Positions 27,101 to 37,136 of a DNA stretch of 64,000 nucleotides are shown piece after piece. The notes beneath the pieces are model-generated. The model had not been told where the DNA came from. It did not search any database and saw only the letters and a list, made by a program, of their open reading frames with translations. Source of the DNA: Pseudomonas asturiensis (lineage in GTDB: Bacteria > Pseudomonadota > Gammaproteobacteria > Pseudomonadales > Pseudomonadaceae); NCBI RefSeq assembly GCF_900143095.1, contig NZ_FRDA01000001.1, positions 381,357 to 445,356 on the forward strand. The letters are read 5' to 3'. The stretch's first letter is position 1, and every line of letters starts with the position of its first letter. The position numbers and the translations under genes are program-made.

Positions 27101-27832
27101 GTCATCGTTGGTCAGCAGACCGAGGAGGGCGCGCCACCGCTTGCAATTGCCATGGATGTCGACGTCGAGGTAGGGCAGGACAAGCTCAGCTTCAGCGGTT
27201 TTGGATTGACTGCCGATCTGGTCGGGCGCGTTCATATTGGCGACAATCTGGACACCCGGGGTGAGTTGAATCTCAACAACGGGCGTTATCGCGCCTACGG
27301 GCAGCGTCTGACCATCCGCAAGGCCAGGCTGCTGTTCGCAGGTCCCGTGGATCAACCCTATCTCGACATCGAAGCCATCCGCCAGACCGATGATGTGATC
27401 GCCGGTATCCGTCTGACCGGCAGTGCCGAGCAGCCGACCACCGAGGTCTTTTCCGAACCGGCCATGAGTCAGGAGCAGGCACTGTCCTATCTGGTAATGG
27501 GCCGTCCGCTGGGCAACTCAGGCGAGGATAACAACATGGTTGCCCAGGCTGCGTTGGCACTTGGCGTTGCAGGCAGTGCTTCGACGACGGGCAGGCTGGC
27601 CGATAATCTGGGCATCAGGGATTTCGAGCTGGATACATCCGGGACGGGCGATAAAACCAATGTGGTCGCCAGCGGCAAGATCACCGACAAACTCAGCCTG
27701 CGCTATGGGGTCGGTGTCTTCGAGCCTGCCAACACCATTGCGTTACGCTATCTGCTCAGCAAGCGGGTTTACCTGGAAGCGGCCAGCGGCATCGCCAGTT
27801 CGCTGGATATTTTCTATAAGCGGGACTTTTGA
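24152..27832 (+). CDS. tamB: Translocation and assembly protein TamB (DUF490)
   Basis: TamB is an inner-membrane-anchored periplasm-spanning protein with a long hydrophobic beta-taco groove; it pairs with TamA. The protein of about 1226 residues has a single N-terminal helix (GLSLFAVLLLLMAGVWLVLG). A long run of repeated beta-strands rich in Leu and Gln follows, and the C-terminal DUF490 domain (about 850-1226) carries NLNNGRYRAYGQRLTIRKAR, with SQEQALSYLVMGRPL further on. The ATG at 24152 is chosen; a TTG at 24143 overlapping the tamA stop would add three residues. Confidence 0.95.
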   Translation: MNIKRGAKIAGLSLFAVLLLLMAGVWLVLGTQGGSQWALARVPGLQLENFQGRLGGQFSIDRLVWQQGEDHIEVRSLAFDWAPACLLKMTLCVDRLSAENVMMHFAPGAEPGPEGPITLPTLKLPLAIQLKQVQLGSLQLDGVEQLRDLRLAAHWTAQGLQIDSAHLQRDELVLDLNGLLSPEGDWPLSVKGQLQLPPQDGKPWALALEIKGELLKTLQLNANSSGYLTGVLSGELQALDEHLPARLKLVSDRFKPSAGLPDTLQLEQWVLTAEGNLDSGYQIDGKASLPAEKGPMTLALQGRADAKGATIAALNLAASEQQRLVVKGTLNWETGFSADATVDWLDFPWQRLYPLEAAPQVALHAFKGEVSYTDGKYLGHFNASLNGPAGAFTLGSPFSGDLQQIYLPQLELVAGQGKASGHLNLQFADGIGWDTALDLSSLDPSFWVAELPGTLGGPLRSKGQFKHEQLELTADLDLKGRLRGQPARVQAKADGRAQQWSLASLNILLGDNRIQGSGSLNQRLQGQLDLSLPRLGQLWPRLQGQAKGRLDLAGTPQAPQGQLALQGSQLAFQDNRLQSLTANAKLDPAQRAIVSLKGVGLQAGDTALGTLTVDGQGTLKAQQLKLDLQGPLLKLALALDGTLDNGNWRGRLASGNVKSGGQDWRLQQPAKLERLADGRINFGAHCWLSGSASLCGEDQRLMPAPRIRYRLRNFPLDSLAQWMPKDFAWKGSLNADVQLDVPAAGPNGQISVDAGGGTLRVRDKDQWLDFPYQTLKLTSTLTPRKIDSRLDFDGAKLGRLLLTAQIDPLSTNKALSGDFSLSGLDLSVARPFAPMVDKVSGRLNGSGRLSGGLLAPQVNGSVTLQGGEVSGTELPMELRDLNVQALIAGENVQVNGGWKSGTAGQGSLSGQVAWGQALAVDLSLRGSRLPIHVEPYAEVEAAPDLKISMKGERLAVSGKVLIPKGTITIRELPPSTVKLSGDTVIVGQQTEEGAPPLAIAMDVDVEVGQDKLSFSGFGLTADLVGRVHIGDNLDTRGELNLNNGRYRAYGQRLTIRKARLLFAGPVDQPYLDIEAIRQTDDVIAGIRLTGSAEQPTTEVFSEPAMSQEQALSYLVMGRPLGNSGEDNNMVAQAALALGVAGSASTTGRLADNLGIRDFELDTSGTGDKTNVVASGKITDKLSLRYGVGVFEPANTIALRYLLSKRVYLEAASGIASSLDIFYKRDF

Positions 27833-27944
27833 CAGGAAGGGGATGAAGGCACATAGACACATGTTGTGCTCGACAGGAGAGGCAAGAACCCGCTAAAACG
27901 GTTGTCTTTATTGGCACACACTGAACAGCGGATTTCTGTACATC

Positions 27945-28862
27945 ATGGATCGATTCAACGCCATGCGCGTTTTCACCCGCATTGTCGAGCTGGGCGGCTT
28001 TGCCAGAGCCGCCGAAAGCCTGCAAATGCCTCGTGCGTCTGTCACGATCCTGATCAAGCAACTGGAAGCCCATCTGGGCGTCCAGTTGTTGCAGCGCACC
28101 ACTCGCCAGGTCAGCACCACGCCCGATGGCACGGCGTATTACCAGCGTTGCCTGAGCCTGCTGGCGGATCTGGAAGATGCCGAGTCGGCATTTTCGTCAC
28201 TCGGCACCGGTCCGAAGGGGTTGTTACGCATCGACCTTCCCATGAGCCTGGGGTGCATGATTGTGATGCCAGCGCTTCCTGATTTCGTCCGGCGCTACCC
28301 TCAGATCGAGCTGGAGGTCGGCATGAGTGACCGGCAGGTCGACCTGATACGCGAAGGTGTGGATTGCGTGCTGCGTGCTGGAAACTCCCATGACGAAACC
28401 CTGGTGGCCAGACCGCTGGAACAGCTCACGCAGATAACTTGCGCCAGCAGGGCGTACCTGGATGAGCACGGCTCGCCTCTTGATCTCGACGATCTGGCGC
28501 AGCACCGAGTGATCGAGTATTTCTCTGCCGGGACTCAAAAGCGCTACGGGCTGGAGTTCATGGTGCGCGGACATCTGCAGGCGCCGCGCCTGCCCCGGTC
28601 CATTGCAGTCAATAATGCTGAAGGGTATGTCGCGGCTTGCGAGGCAGGATTCGGCCTGATACAGGCCCCGCGTTATCACGTCGCCGCACAGCTGCGCAGC
28701 GGCACGCTGGTGGAGGTGTTGCGCGAGTATCGTCCCCCAGCGTTGCCGTTGATGGCGCTGTACCCACCGCATCGACAGCTGTCACGACGGGTGAGGGTAT
28801 TCGTCGACTGGCTGGTCGAGTTGTGTGCGCGTCCGGAAGTCAGGGACAGGTTGGTTTCCTGA
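27945..28862 (+). CDS. LysR-family transcriptional regulator (CrgA-like)
   Basis: This 305-residue LysR regulator has the winged helix-turn-helix (FNAMRVFTRIVELGGFARAA, then ESLQMPRASVTILIKQLEAHLG, about 4-48). The following TTRQVSTTPDGTAYYQRC is typical of the CrgA/DsdC-like subgroup often found beside oxidoreductases. The effector domain runs from about residue 90. The next gene downstream is tpx, 93 bp away on the same strand. Divergent partners are absent, since tamB ends just upstream. Its target is unknown; a role in tpx control would be speculative. Confidence 0.87.
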   Translation: MDRFNAMRVFTRIVELGGFARAAESLQMPRASVTILIKQLEAHLGVQLLQRTTRQVSTTPDGTAYYQRCLSLLADLEDAESAFSSLGTGPKGLLRIDLPMSLGCMIVMPALPDFVRRYPQIELEVGMSDRQVDLIREGVDCVLRAGNSHDETLVARPLEQLTQITCASRAYLDEHGSPLDLDDLAQHRVIEYFSAGTQKRYGLEFMVRGHLQAPRLPRSIAVNNAEGYVAACEAGFGLIQAPRYHVAAQLRSGTLVEVLREYRPPALPLMALYPPHRQLSRRVRVFVDWLVELCARPEVRDRLVS

Positions 28863-28955
28863 GTAAATTCGGAATTGTCCGATATAGGTCGTGATGCCTT
28901 TTCGTGTTTAACTTCTCGTTCTAAAGCAAACCCACTGGAAAAAGGACCTCGCTTC

Positions 28956-29456
28956 ATGGCTCAAGTGACTCTCAAAGGCGGCCCCGTTCAAGTCAACGGC
29001 GAACTGCCAAAAACAGGTAGCGCTGCGCCGGCTTTCACGCTGGTCGGTGCCGGTCTGGCTGAAGTGACTCTGAAAGAGTTCGCCGGCAAGCGCAAAGTGC
29101 TGAACATCTTCCCAAGCGTCGACACGCCGACCTGCGCCACTTCGGTCCGCAAGTTCAACGCCCAGGCCAATGACCTGAGCAACACGGTCGTCCTCTGCAT
29201 CTCCGCCGACCTGCCATTCGCCCAGGCCCGCTTCTGTGGTTCCGAAGGTCTGGAAAACGTCAAGAACCTGTCTTCTTTCCGCAGTGCGGATTTCAGCGAG
29301 CACTACGGCGTTGCCATCGCCGACGGTCCGCTCAAAGGCCTGACTGCCCGCGCAGTCGTGGTGCTGGATGAAAATGACACCGTGCTGCACAGCGAGCTGG
29401 TCTCCGAAATCGCCGAAGAGCCGAACTACGAAGCCGCGTTGGCTGTATTGAAATAA
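28956..29456 (+). CDS. tpx: Thiol peroxidase Tpx
   Basis: Tpx is an atypical 2-Cys peroxiredoxin that reduces lipid and other hydroperoxides with thioredoxin as donor. The 166-residue protein has the peroxidatic Cys60 in [14 protein letters not shown] and the resolving Cys94 in [11 protein letters not shown], at the family positions (E. coli 61 and 95). I chose the ATG at 28956 ([15 protein letters not shown]), preceded by AAGGA; the frame is open upstream to 28875 without similarity. A strong intrinsic terminator follows. Confidence 0.96.
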   Translation: MAQVTLKGGPVQVNGELPKTGSAAPAFTLVGAGLAEVTLKEFAGKRKVLNIFPSVDTPTCATSVRKFNAQANDLSNTVVLCISADLPFAQARFCGSEGLENVKNLSSFRSADFSEHYGVAIADGPLKGLTARAVVVLDENDTVLHSELVSEIAEEPNYEAALAVLK

Positions 29457-29473
29457 CGTTCTGCAACACATCG

Positions 29474-29503
29474 ACGGCCTGAATCCGTTCAGGCCGTTTT
29501 TTT
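29474..29503 (+). terminator. Intrinsic terminator of tpx
   Basis: ACGGCCTGAA-TCCG-TTCAGGCCGT is a perfect 10-bp stem followed directly by a run of T residues (TTTTTTTAT), a classical rho-independent terminator 17 bp after the tpx stop. Confidence 0.9.
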
Positions 29504-29608
29504 ATTTGTGCTTCAACCGTTTAACGAAAGTAAGCGCTTGGTAAAGGCGCTTTGCTTGCAGCTCATCTGTGCTTATTGTTCAGCCTTCCAAAGTAGCTCC
29601 CACCTGTA

Positions 29609-30925
29609 ATGGTTGATTTATTCATGCAATCGTCTGGCCCTCGTAAATCCCGTCGCTGGTTGATCAGCTTGCTGGTCCTGTTGGTCATCGTCGGCCTGTG
29701 CTGGTGGTTCTGGCCCGGTTCGACCTCGACATCAGGTACTGATACCGCCGCAAAAGGCGCGCACACCAGCAAATCGAGCGGCGTGGTCAGGCCGGGCTTC
29801 GGCGGATCGGCTGCAGCTGTTCCGGTGCGTGTCGCGCCGGTCACTCAGGGCGAGTTCCCGATTTACTACAAGGCGCTGGGTACTGTCACCGCCATGAATA
29901 CCATCAACGTGCGCAGTCGCGTGGCAGGCGAACTGGTCAAGCTGAATTTCCAGGAAGGCCAGATGGTCAAGGCCGGTGATCTGCTGGCGGAAATCGACCC
30001 GCGCAGTTATCAGGTCGCGCTGCTGCAGGCCGAGGGCACGTTGGCCACCAATCAGGCCCTGCTCAAGAATGCCCAGCTTGACGTTCAGCGCTATCGTGGC
30101 CTGTACGCCGAAGACAGCATCGCCAAACAGACGCTGGACACTGCCGAGTCGCTGGTCAATCAGTACCAGGGCACCATCAAGACCAATCAGGCTGCAGTGG
30201 CCGAAGCAAAGCTGAATCTGGATTTCACGCGCATTCGTGCGCCGATTGCCGGCCGCGTGGGCCTCAAGCAACTGGACGTCGGCAACCTGGTGGCCGCCAA
30301 TGACACCACTGCGCTGGCGGTGATTACCCAGACCCAGCCGATTTCTGTCAATTTCACCCTGCCTGAGAAAGACCTTTCCAGCGTGATCGCGCGCTACCGT
30401 ACCGGCGACAAACTGCCCGTCGAGGCCTGGGATCGTGGTGATGTGAAGATGCAGGCGACTGGCGTCCTCGCCAGCCTGGACAACCAGATCGATGTCGCCA
30501 CGGGCACCTTGAAATTCAAGGCCCGTTTCGATAACCGTGACGAAGCACTGTTCCCCAATCAGTTCGTCAATGTCCGCTTGCGGGCAGACACACTGACCCA
30601 GGCCATTCTTGTGCCAACGGCTGCCGTCCAGTTCGGCACCAATGGTACGTTCGTCTACGTGCTGGACGGTGACAAGAAGGTCAAGATCAACCTGCTCAAG
30701 ACCGGCCCCAGCAACGAAACCTCCACCGTTGTGACCGAAGGCCTGGCTGCCGGAGCGCGCGTCGTACTGGAAGGCACCGATCGCCTGCGCGATGGCGCAG
30801 AAGTGGAAATCGTCAACGACAGTAAGGACGTGCCAGCAGGCCCTGCGCAAAAGCTGCAAGGCAAGCCGGACCCGAAGGCGGACAAATCGGCGTCAGTCCT
30901 GAAGGTGGATAAACCAAGCGTATGA
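29609..30925 (+). CDS. muxA: RND efflux periplasmic adaptor MuxA (MdtA-like)
   Basis: MuxA is the membrane-fusion protein that bridges inner-membrane RND pumps and the outer-membrane channel. The 438-residue protein has an N-terminal membrane helix ([21 protein letters not shown]). A biotinyl-lipoyl hairpin domain follows (about 85-200; [35 protein letters not shown] region), then a beta-barrel domain. The C-terminal tail is Lys/Pro/Ala-rich, after residue 400. MdtA-type adaptors pair with two RND pumps, as seen here. A second ATG at 29624 is a possible start. It overlaps muxB by 4 bp. In P. aeruginosa MuxABC-OpmB handles novobiocin, aztreonam and macrolides. Confidence 0.93.
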   Translation: MVDLFMQSSGPRKSRRWLISLLVLLVIVGLCWWFWPGSTSTSGTDTAAKGAHTSKSSGVVRPGFGGSAAAVPVRVAPVTQGEFPIYYKALGTVTAMNTINVRSRVAGELVKLNFQEGQMVKAGDLLAEIDPRSYQVALLQAEGTLATNQALLKNAQLDVQRYRGLYAEDSIAKQTLDTAESLVNQYQGTIKTNQAAVAEAKLNLDFTRIRAPIAGRVGLKQLDVGNLVAANDTTALAVITQTQPISVNFTLPEKDLSSVIARYRTGDKLPVEAWDRGDVKMQATGVLASLDNQIDVATGTLKFKARFDNRDEALFPNQFVNVRLRADTLTQAILVPTAAVQFGTNGTFVYVLDGDKKVKINLLKTGPSNETSTVVTEGLAAGARVVLEGTDRLRDGAEVEIVNDSKDVPAGPAQKLQGKPDPKADKSASVLKVDKPSV

Positions 30926-33900
30926 ACATGTCTCGCCTGTTCATCCTGCGCCCGGTCGCCACCACACTGAGCATGCTGGCGATCGTGCTGGCGGGCCTGA
31001 TTGCCTATGGGCTTTTGCCTGTCTCGGCGCTGCCGCAGGTGGATTACCCGACCATTCGCGTCATGACGCTGTATCCCGGTGCCAGCCCGCAAGTAATGAC
31101 CAGCGCCGTGACCGCACCCCTCGAGCGTCAATTCGGACAGATGCCGGGGCTGACCCAGATGGCATCGACCAGCTCGGGCGGTGCTTCGGTGATCACGCTG
31201 CGGTTCAGTCTTGAAATCAACATGGATGTGGCCGAGCAGGAAGTGCAGGCCGCGATCAATGGGGCCACCAACCTGTTGCCCAACGACCTGCCCGCACCGC
31301 CGGTCTACAACAAGGTCAACCCGGCCGACACCCCGGTGCTGACCCTGGCGATCACCTCGAAAACGATGCTGTTGCCCAAACTCAATGATCTGGTCGATAC
31401 ACGCATGGCGCAGAAGATCTCCCAGATCAGTGGCGTCGGCCTTGTCAGCATTGCCGGTGGTCAGCGTCAGGCGGTACGGATTAAAGTCAATCCCGAAGCA
31501 CTGGCGGCCAATAGCCTGAACCTTGCCGATGTGCGTACCCTGATCAGCGCTTCCAACGTCAATCAGCCCAAAGGCAACTTCGACGGTCCGACACGGGTGT
31601 CGATGCTGGACGCCAACGACCAGCTCAAGTCGCCTGAGGAATACGCCAACCTGATTCTGGCCTACAAGGACGGCGCGCCGCTGCGCCTGAAGGACGTGGC
31701 AACCATCGTGGATGGCGCGGAAAACGAGCGCCTTGCGGCCTGGGCCAATCGCAGTCAGGCAGTGCTGCTCAATATTCAGCGTCAGCCGGGCGCCAACGTC
31801 ATTGACGTGGTCGACCGGATCAAGGCCATGCTACCGGCGATCACCGACAACCTGCCGGCCGGTCTGGACGTGACGGTGCTGACCGACCGGACCCAGACGA
31901 TCCGCGCCTCAGTCACCGACGTTCAGCACGAATTGCTGATTGCCATCGTGCTGGTGGTGCTGGTCACATTCCTGTTCCTGCGTCGTTTGAGCGCCACCAT
32001 CATCCCGTCGATTGCCGTACCGTTGTCGCTGGTCGGCACCTTTGGCGTCATGTACCTCGCCGGTTTCTCGATCAATAACCTGACCCTGATGGCCCTGACC
32101 ATCGCGACCGGGTTTGTGGTGGACGATGCCATCGTGATGCTGGAGAACATCTCCCGTCACATCGAGGAGGGCGAGACGCCGATGCGGGCCGCCTTGAAAG
32201 GGGCGAAGCAGATTGGCTTCACCCTGATCTCCCTGACCCTCTCGCTGATCGCCGTATTGATTCCGCTGCTGTTCATGGCCGATGTCGTCGGGCGGCTGTT
32301 CCGCGAATTCGCCATCACGCTTGCGGTCGCGATCCTGATTTCCCTGGTGGTATCGCTGACCCTGACGCCGATGATGTGTGCACGTCTGCTCAAGCGCGAA
32401 CCCAAAGAAGAGGAGCAGAGCCGTTTCTACCGCGCCAGCGGTGCCTGGATCGACTGGCTGATCGAGGTCTACAGCCGGGGCCTGCGCTGGGTGCTCAAGC
32501 ATCAGCCGCTGACGCTGCTGGTCGCCATCGCTACGCTGGGCCTCACCGTTGTGCTGTATATCGCAGTCCCGAAAGGGTTCTTCCCGGTGCAGGACACCGG
32601 TGTCATTCAGGGTATTTCCGAGGCACCTCAGTCGGTCTCGTTCAAGGCTATGAGCGAACGGCAGCAGGCGCTGGCAGACATCATCCTCAGAGACCCTGAC
32701 GTCGCGAGCCTGTCTTCGTACATCGGCGTGGACGGCGATAACGCCACGCTCAATAGCGGACGGCTGCTGATCAACCTCAAACCCCACAGCCAGCGCGACC
32801 TGACGGCGGCGCAGATCATTCAGCGGATCCAGCCGGAAGTCGACAAACGCTCGGATATTCGCCTGTTCATGCAGCCGGTTCAGGACCTCACCATCGAGGA
32901 CCGGGTGAGTCGCACTCAGTACCAGTTCAGCATGTCTTCACCTGATGCCGAATTGCTCAGCGACTGGAGCGCAAAGCTGGTGGACGCACTGGCCAAACGG
33001 CCTGAGCTCACCGATGTTGCCAGCGACCTGCAGGACAAGGGCCTGCAGGTGTATCTGCTGATCGACCGCGATGCGGCCAGCCGCGTCGGCGTCACGGTGG
33101 CGAACATCACTGATGCGTTGTACGACGCATTCGGCCAACGGCAGATATCCACCATCTATACCCAGGCCAGCCAGTACCGTGTGGTCCTGCAGGCGGCGTC
33201 CAGCAGTGAGCTGGGCCCTCAGGCGCTGGAACAGATTCATGTGAAAACCACTGACGGCGCCCAGGTCAAACTGTCGAGTCTGGCACGTGTCGAGCAGCGG
33301 CAGGCGCAATTGGCAATTGCCCATATCGGTCAATTTCCTGCGGTGATGATGTCTTTCAACCTCGCACCCAACGTTGCCCTGGGCGAGGCGGTCGAGGTTA
33401 TCGAGCAGGTGCAGAAAGACATCGGCATGCCGATTGGCGTGCAAACCCAGTTTCAGGGTGCTGCAGAGGCATTCCAGGCGTCGCTGTCCAGCACGCTGCT
33501 GCTGATTCTGGCGGCGGTGGTGACCATGTACATCGTGCTGGGCGTGCTGTACGAGAGCTACATTCACCCGATCACCATTCTGTCGACCTTGCCTTCGGCG
33601 GCAGTCGGTGCCCTGCTGGCGCTGCTGATCAGCGGTAACGATCTGGGCATGATCGCCATCATCGGCATCATTCTGCTGATCGGTATCGTCAAGAAGAACG
33701 CCATCATGATGATCGACTTCGCCCTGGACGCCGAACGCAATCGAGGGGTCGATCCGGAGACAGCGATCTATGAAGCTGCGTTGTTGCGCTTCCGTCCGAT
33801 TCTCATGACGACGCTGGCGGCCCTGTTCGGTGCCATTCCGCTGATGCTGGCCACCGGCTCTGGCGCGGAACTGCGTCAGCCGCTGGGTCTGGTGATGGTC

Positions 33901-34032
33901 GGTGGACTGTTGCTGAGTCAGGTGCTGACCCTGTTCACCACACCGGTGATCTATCTGTATTTCGACCGACTGGGTCGTCGCTGGCGCCGTAAGCCCGCCG
34001 CACCAGCCCGACTGGAACAGGCTGACGCATGA
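30922..34032 (+). CDS. muxB: RND efflux pump MuxB (MdtB-like)
   Basis: MuxB is one of the two RND inner-membrane transporters of the system; MuxB and MuxC form a heteromeric proton-driven pump. The 1036-residue protein has the twelve-helix RND layout. It includes the N-terminal [21 protein letters not shown], the helix-4 proton relay Asp pair in [19 protein letters not shown], and the helix-10 lysine in [16 protein letters not shown]. Two large periplasmic loops lie at about 35-330 and 560-860. Start and stop overlap neighbours by ATGA. It is most similar in style to MdtB. Confidence 0.94.
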   Translation: MNMSRLFILRPVATTLSMLAIVLAGLIAYGLLPVSALPQVDYPTIRVMTLYPGASPQVMTSAVTAPLERQFGQMPGLTQMASTSSGGASVITLRFSLEINMDVAEQEVQAAINGATNLLPNDLPAPPVYNKVNPADTPVLTLAITSKTMLLPKLNDLVDTRMAQKISQISGVGLVSIAGGQRQAVRIKVNPEALAANSLNLADVRTLISASNVNQPKGNFDGPTRVSMLDANDQLKSPEEYANLILAYKDGAPLRLKDVATIVDGAENERLAAWANRSQAVLLNIQRQPGANVIDVVDRIKAMLPAITDNLPAGLDVTVLTDRTQTIRASVTDVQHELLIAIVLVVLVTFLFLRRLSATIIPSIAVPLSLVGTFGVMYLAGFSINNLTLMALTIATGFVVDDAIVMLENISRHIEEGETPMRAALKGAKQIGFTLISLTLSLIAVLIPLLFMADVVGRLFREFAITLAVAILISLVVSLTLTPMMCARLLKREPKEEEQSRFYRASGAWIDWLIEVYSRGLRWVLKHQPLTLLVAIATLGLTVVLYIAVPKGFFPVQDTGVIQGISEAPQSVSFKAMSERQQALADIILRDPDVASLSSYIGVDGDNATLNSGRLLINLKPHSQRDLTAAQIIQRIQPEVDKRSDIRLFMQPVQDLTIEDRVSRTQYQFSMSSPDAELLSDWSAKLVDALAKRPELTDVASDLQDKGLQVYLLIDRDAASRVGVTVANITDALYDAFGQRQISTIYTQASQYRVVLQAASSSELGPQALEQIHVKTTDGAQVKLSSLARVEQRQAQLAIAHIGQFPAVMMSFNLAPNVALGEAVEVIEQVQKDIGMPIGVQTQFQGAAEAFQASLSSTLLLILAAVVTMYIVLGVLYESYIHPITILSTLPSAAVGALLALLISGNDLGMIAIIGIILLIGIVKKNAIMMIDFALDAERNRGVDPETAIYEAALLRFRPILMTTLAALFGAIPLMLATGSGAELRQPLGLVMVGGLLLSQVLTLFTTPVIYLYFDRLGRRWRRKPAAPARLEQADA

Positions 34033-37000
34033 ACCTCTCTGCGCCGTTCATCCGTCGACCGGTTGCCACCGTCCTGCTGAGCCTGGCAATCATGCTGCTG
34101 GGCGCAGTCAGTTTTCGGTTGTTGCCCGTTGCGCCGCTGCCGAATATGGACTTCCCGGTGATTGTGGTCTCTGCCAGCCTGCCAGGTGCCAGCCCGGAAA
34201 TCATGGCGTCGAGCGTCGCCACGCCACTGGAGCGTTCGCTGGGGACGATTGCCGGCGTGAACACCATGACCAGCAACTCGAGCCAGGGCTCGACGCGGGT
34301 CATTCTGCAGTTCGATCTGGATCGCGATATCAATGGTGCGGCCCGAGAGGTTCAGGCGGCCATCAACGCATCGCGTAATCTGCTGCCCAGTGGTATGCGC
34401 AGCATGCCGACTTACAAGAAGGTCAACCCGTCACAGGCACCGATCATGGTCCTGTCCCTGACGTCGACCGTCCTGGAAAAAGGCCAGATGTACGACCTGG
34501 CCTCTACGATCCTGTCGCAGAGCCTGTCGCAGGTTACCGGGGTAGGCGAGGTGCAGATCGGCGGCAGTTCGCTGCCTGCCGTGCGCATTGAGCTGGAGCC
34601 ACAGATGCTCTCGCAATACGGGGTATCCCTGGACGATGTGCGTAACGCGATCACCGGCAGCAACGTGCGACGCCCGAAAGGCTCGGTCGAGGACGGCCAG
34701 AACAATTGGCAGGTGCAGGCCAACGACCAGTTGGAGAAGGCCAAGGACTATGCGCCGCTGATCATTCGTTACCAGGACGGCGCAACGCTGCGCCTCAAGG
34801 ACGTGGCCAAGGTCAGCGACGCGGTCGAGAACCGCTACAACAGCGGATTCTTCAACGACAATCAGGCGGTGCTGCTGGTGATCAACCGTCAGGCCGGTGC
34901 CAACATCATTGAAACGGTCGCTCAGATCAAGGCCCAGTTGCCGGCCTTGCAGGCCGTGCTGCCGGCCAGCGTGAAACTCGACATCGCCATGGACCGTTCT
35001 CCGGTCATCACCGCAACGCTGCATGAAGCGGAAATGACGTTGTTGATCGCTGTGGTGCTGGTGGTGCTGGTGGTGTTTCTGTTTCTGGGCAGTTTCCGGG
35101 CGTCGCTCATCCCGACGCTTGCGGTACCGGTTTCGCTGGTGGGCACCTTCGCGATCATGTACCTGTGCGGTTTTTCCCTGAACAACCTGTCGCTGATGGC
35201 CCTGATCCTTGCCACGGGTCTGGTGGTAGACGACGCCATTGTGGTGCTGGAGAACATCTCCAGGCACATCCACAACGGCCTGGATCCGATGAAGGCGGCT
35301 TTTCTGGGGGCCAAGGAAGTCGGCTTCACACTGCTGTCCATGAACGTCTCGCTGGTGGCAGTGTTCGTTTCGATTCTGTTCATGGGCGGACTGGTGGAAA
35401 GTCTGTTCCGGGAGTTTTCCATCACCCTGTCGGTGGCCATCGTCGTTTCGCTGATCGTGTCCCTGACCCTGACACCCATGCTCTGCGCGCGCTGGCTGAA
35501 GCCTCGCGAAGCAGAGCAGGAAAACGCCTTTCAGCGCTGGAGTGAGCGGGTCAACGACCGTATGGTTGCAGGTTACGACCGCTCCCTGGGTTGGGTGCTT
35601 CGGCATCCGCGCCTGACCTTGTTGAGCCTGTTGATCACCATCGTGGTGAACGTTGCGTTGTACGTTGTGGTGCCCAAGACCTTTCTGCCGCAGCAGGACA
35701 CCGGTCAGTTGATGGGCTTTGTACGTGGTGACGACGGCCTGTCGTTCAAGGTGATGCAGCCCAAGATGGAGATTTTCCGCCGGGCAGTGCTGGAGGACCC
35801 GGCGGTGCAGAGTGTTGCGGGCTTCATCGGCGGCAGCGGCGGCACCAACAACGCGTTCATGATCGTGCGTCTCAAACCAATCACCGAGCGCAAGCTGTCG
35901 GCGGAAAAGGTGGTCGAACGGTTGCGCAAGAACCTGCCGCATGTTCCGGGCGGCCGTCTGTTTCTGGCGCCGGATCAGGACCTGCAACTGGGGGGTGGCC
36001 GCGAGCAGACCAGCTCTCAGTATCAGTATGTCGTGCAGAGCGCGGACCTGGACAGTCTGCGCGAGTGGTATCCGAAAATCGTCGCCGCGCTCAAGTCACT
36101 GCCGCAGCTGACGGCCATCGATGCGCGGGAAGGACGGGGTGCGCAACAGGTCACGCTGATCGTCAATCGCGACACCGCCAAACGGTTGGGCATCGATATG
36201 AACATGGTCACGGCCGTGCTCAACAACGCCTACAGCCAGCGCCAGGTTTCCACTATTTATGACAGCCTGAACCAGTATCAGGTGGTGATGGAGGTCAACC
36301 CCAAGTACGCCCAGGACCCGGTCACACTTGAGCAGGTCCAGGTGATCACTGCCGATGGGCAGCGCGTTCCGTTGTCGAGCATCGCGCACTACGAGCGCAG
36401 CCTGGAGAACGACCGGGTTTCACACGATGGTCAGTTTGCTTCAGAAAACATCTCATTTGATCTCGCCGAAGGCGTGAGCCTGGACCAGGCCACCGTGGCC
36501 ATCGAGCGCGCGATTGCCGGGATTGGTTTGCCCGCCGATATCATTTCCAAAATGGCCGGCACCGCCGATGCGTTCGCCGCCACGCAGAAAAGCCAGCCCT
36601 GGATGATTCTCGGCGCGTTGCTGGCGGTGTACCTGGTGCTGGGTATTCTTTATGAAAGTTACATTCATCCGCTGACAATCCTCTCGACCCTTCCATCTGC
36701 AGGTGTCGGGGCCTTGTTGACCATTTATGTACTGCGCAGCGAGTTCAGCCTGATCTCGCTGCTGGGGCTGTTTCTGTTGATCGGCGTGGTGAAAAAGAAC
36801 GCGATCATGATGATCGACCTTGCCCTGCATCTGGAGCGTGATCAGGGCATGAGTCCCCAGGAGTCCATCCGTAGCGCCTGTCTGCAGCGCCTGCGGCCGA
36901 TTCTGATGACGACCATGGCGGCCATTCTGGGGGCTTTGCCCCTGTTGCTGAGCACTGCCGAGGGGGCTGAAATGCGCAAGCCCCTGGGCCTGACCATCAT

Positions 37001-37136
37001 CGGCGGTCTGATTTTCAGCCAGGTGCTGACGCTTTACACCACCCCTGTGGTTTACCTTTATCTCGACCGTTTGCGTCACCGGTTCAGCCGGTGGCGGGGC
37101 GTTCGTACCGATGCTGCTCTGGAAACCCCGTTATGA
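34029..37136 (+). CDS. muxC: RND efflux pump MuxC (MdtC-like)
   Basis: MuxC is the second RND transporter of the heteromeric pump. The 1035-residue protein begins [20 protein letters not shown], as MdtC-type pumps do. It carries the relay motif [20 protein letters not shown] and [21 protein letters not shown]. In E. coli the MdtB and MdtC copies differ in role, with MdtB mainly driving proton transport and MdtC substrate handling; whether that applies here cannot be read from sequence. It overlaps both muxB and opmB by 4 bp, so all four genes are translationally coupled. Confidence 0.94.
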   Translation: MNLSAPFIRRPVATVLLSLAIMLLGAVSFRLLPVAPLPNMDFPVIVVSASLPGASPEIMASSVATPLERSLGTIAGVNTMTSNSSQGSTRVILQFDLDRDINGAAREVQAAINASRNLLPSGMRSMPTYKKVNPSQAPIMVLSLTSTVLEKGQMYDLASTILSQSLSQVTGVGEVQIGGSSLPAVRIELEPQMLSQYGVSLDDVRNAITGSNVRRPKGSVEDGQNNWQVQANDQLEKAKDYAPLIIRYQDGATLRLKDVAKVSDAVENRYNSGFFNDNQAVLLVINRQAGANIIETVAQIKAQLPALQAVLPASVKLDIAMDRSPVITATLHEAEMTLLIAVVLVVLVVFLFLGSFRASLIPTLAVPVSLVGTFAIMYLCGFSLNNLSLMALILATGLVVDDAIVVLENISRHIHNGLDPMKAAFLGAKEVGFTLLSMNVSLVAVFVSILFMGGLVESLFREFSITLSVAIVVSLIVSLTLTPMLCARWLKPREAEQENAFQRWSERVNDRMVAGYDRSLGWVLRHPRLTLLSLLITIVVNVALYVVVPKTFLPQQDTGQLMGFVRGDDGLSFKVMQPKMEIFRRAVLEDPAVQSVAGFIGGSGGTNNAFMIVRLKPITERKLSAEKVVERLRKNLPHVPGGRLFLAPDQDLQLGGGREQTSSQYQYVVQSADLDSLREWYPKIVAALKSLPQLTAIDAREGRGAQQVTLIVNRDTAKRLGIDMNMVTAVLNNAYSQRQVSTIYDSLNQYQVVMEVNPKYAQDPVTLEQVQVITADGQRVPLSSIAHYERSLENDRVSHDGQFASENISFDLAEGVSLDQATVAIERAIAGIGLPADIISKMAGTADAFAATQKSQPWMILGALLAVYLVLGILYESYIHPLTILSTLPSAGVGALLTIYVLRSEFSLISLLGLFLLIGVVKKNAIMMIDLALHLERDQGMSPQESIRSACLQRLRPILMTTMAAILGALPLLLSTAEGAEMRKPLGLTIIGGLIFSQVLTLYTTPVVYLYLDRLRHRFSRWRGVRTDAALETPL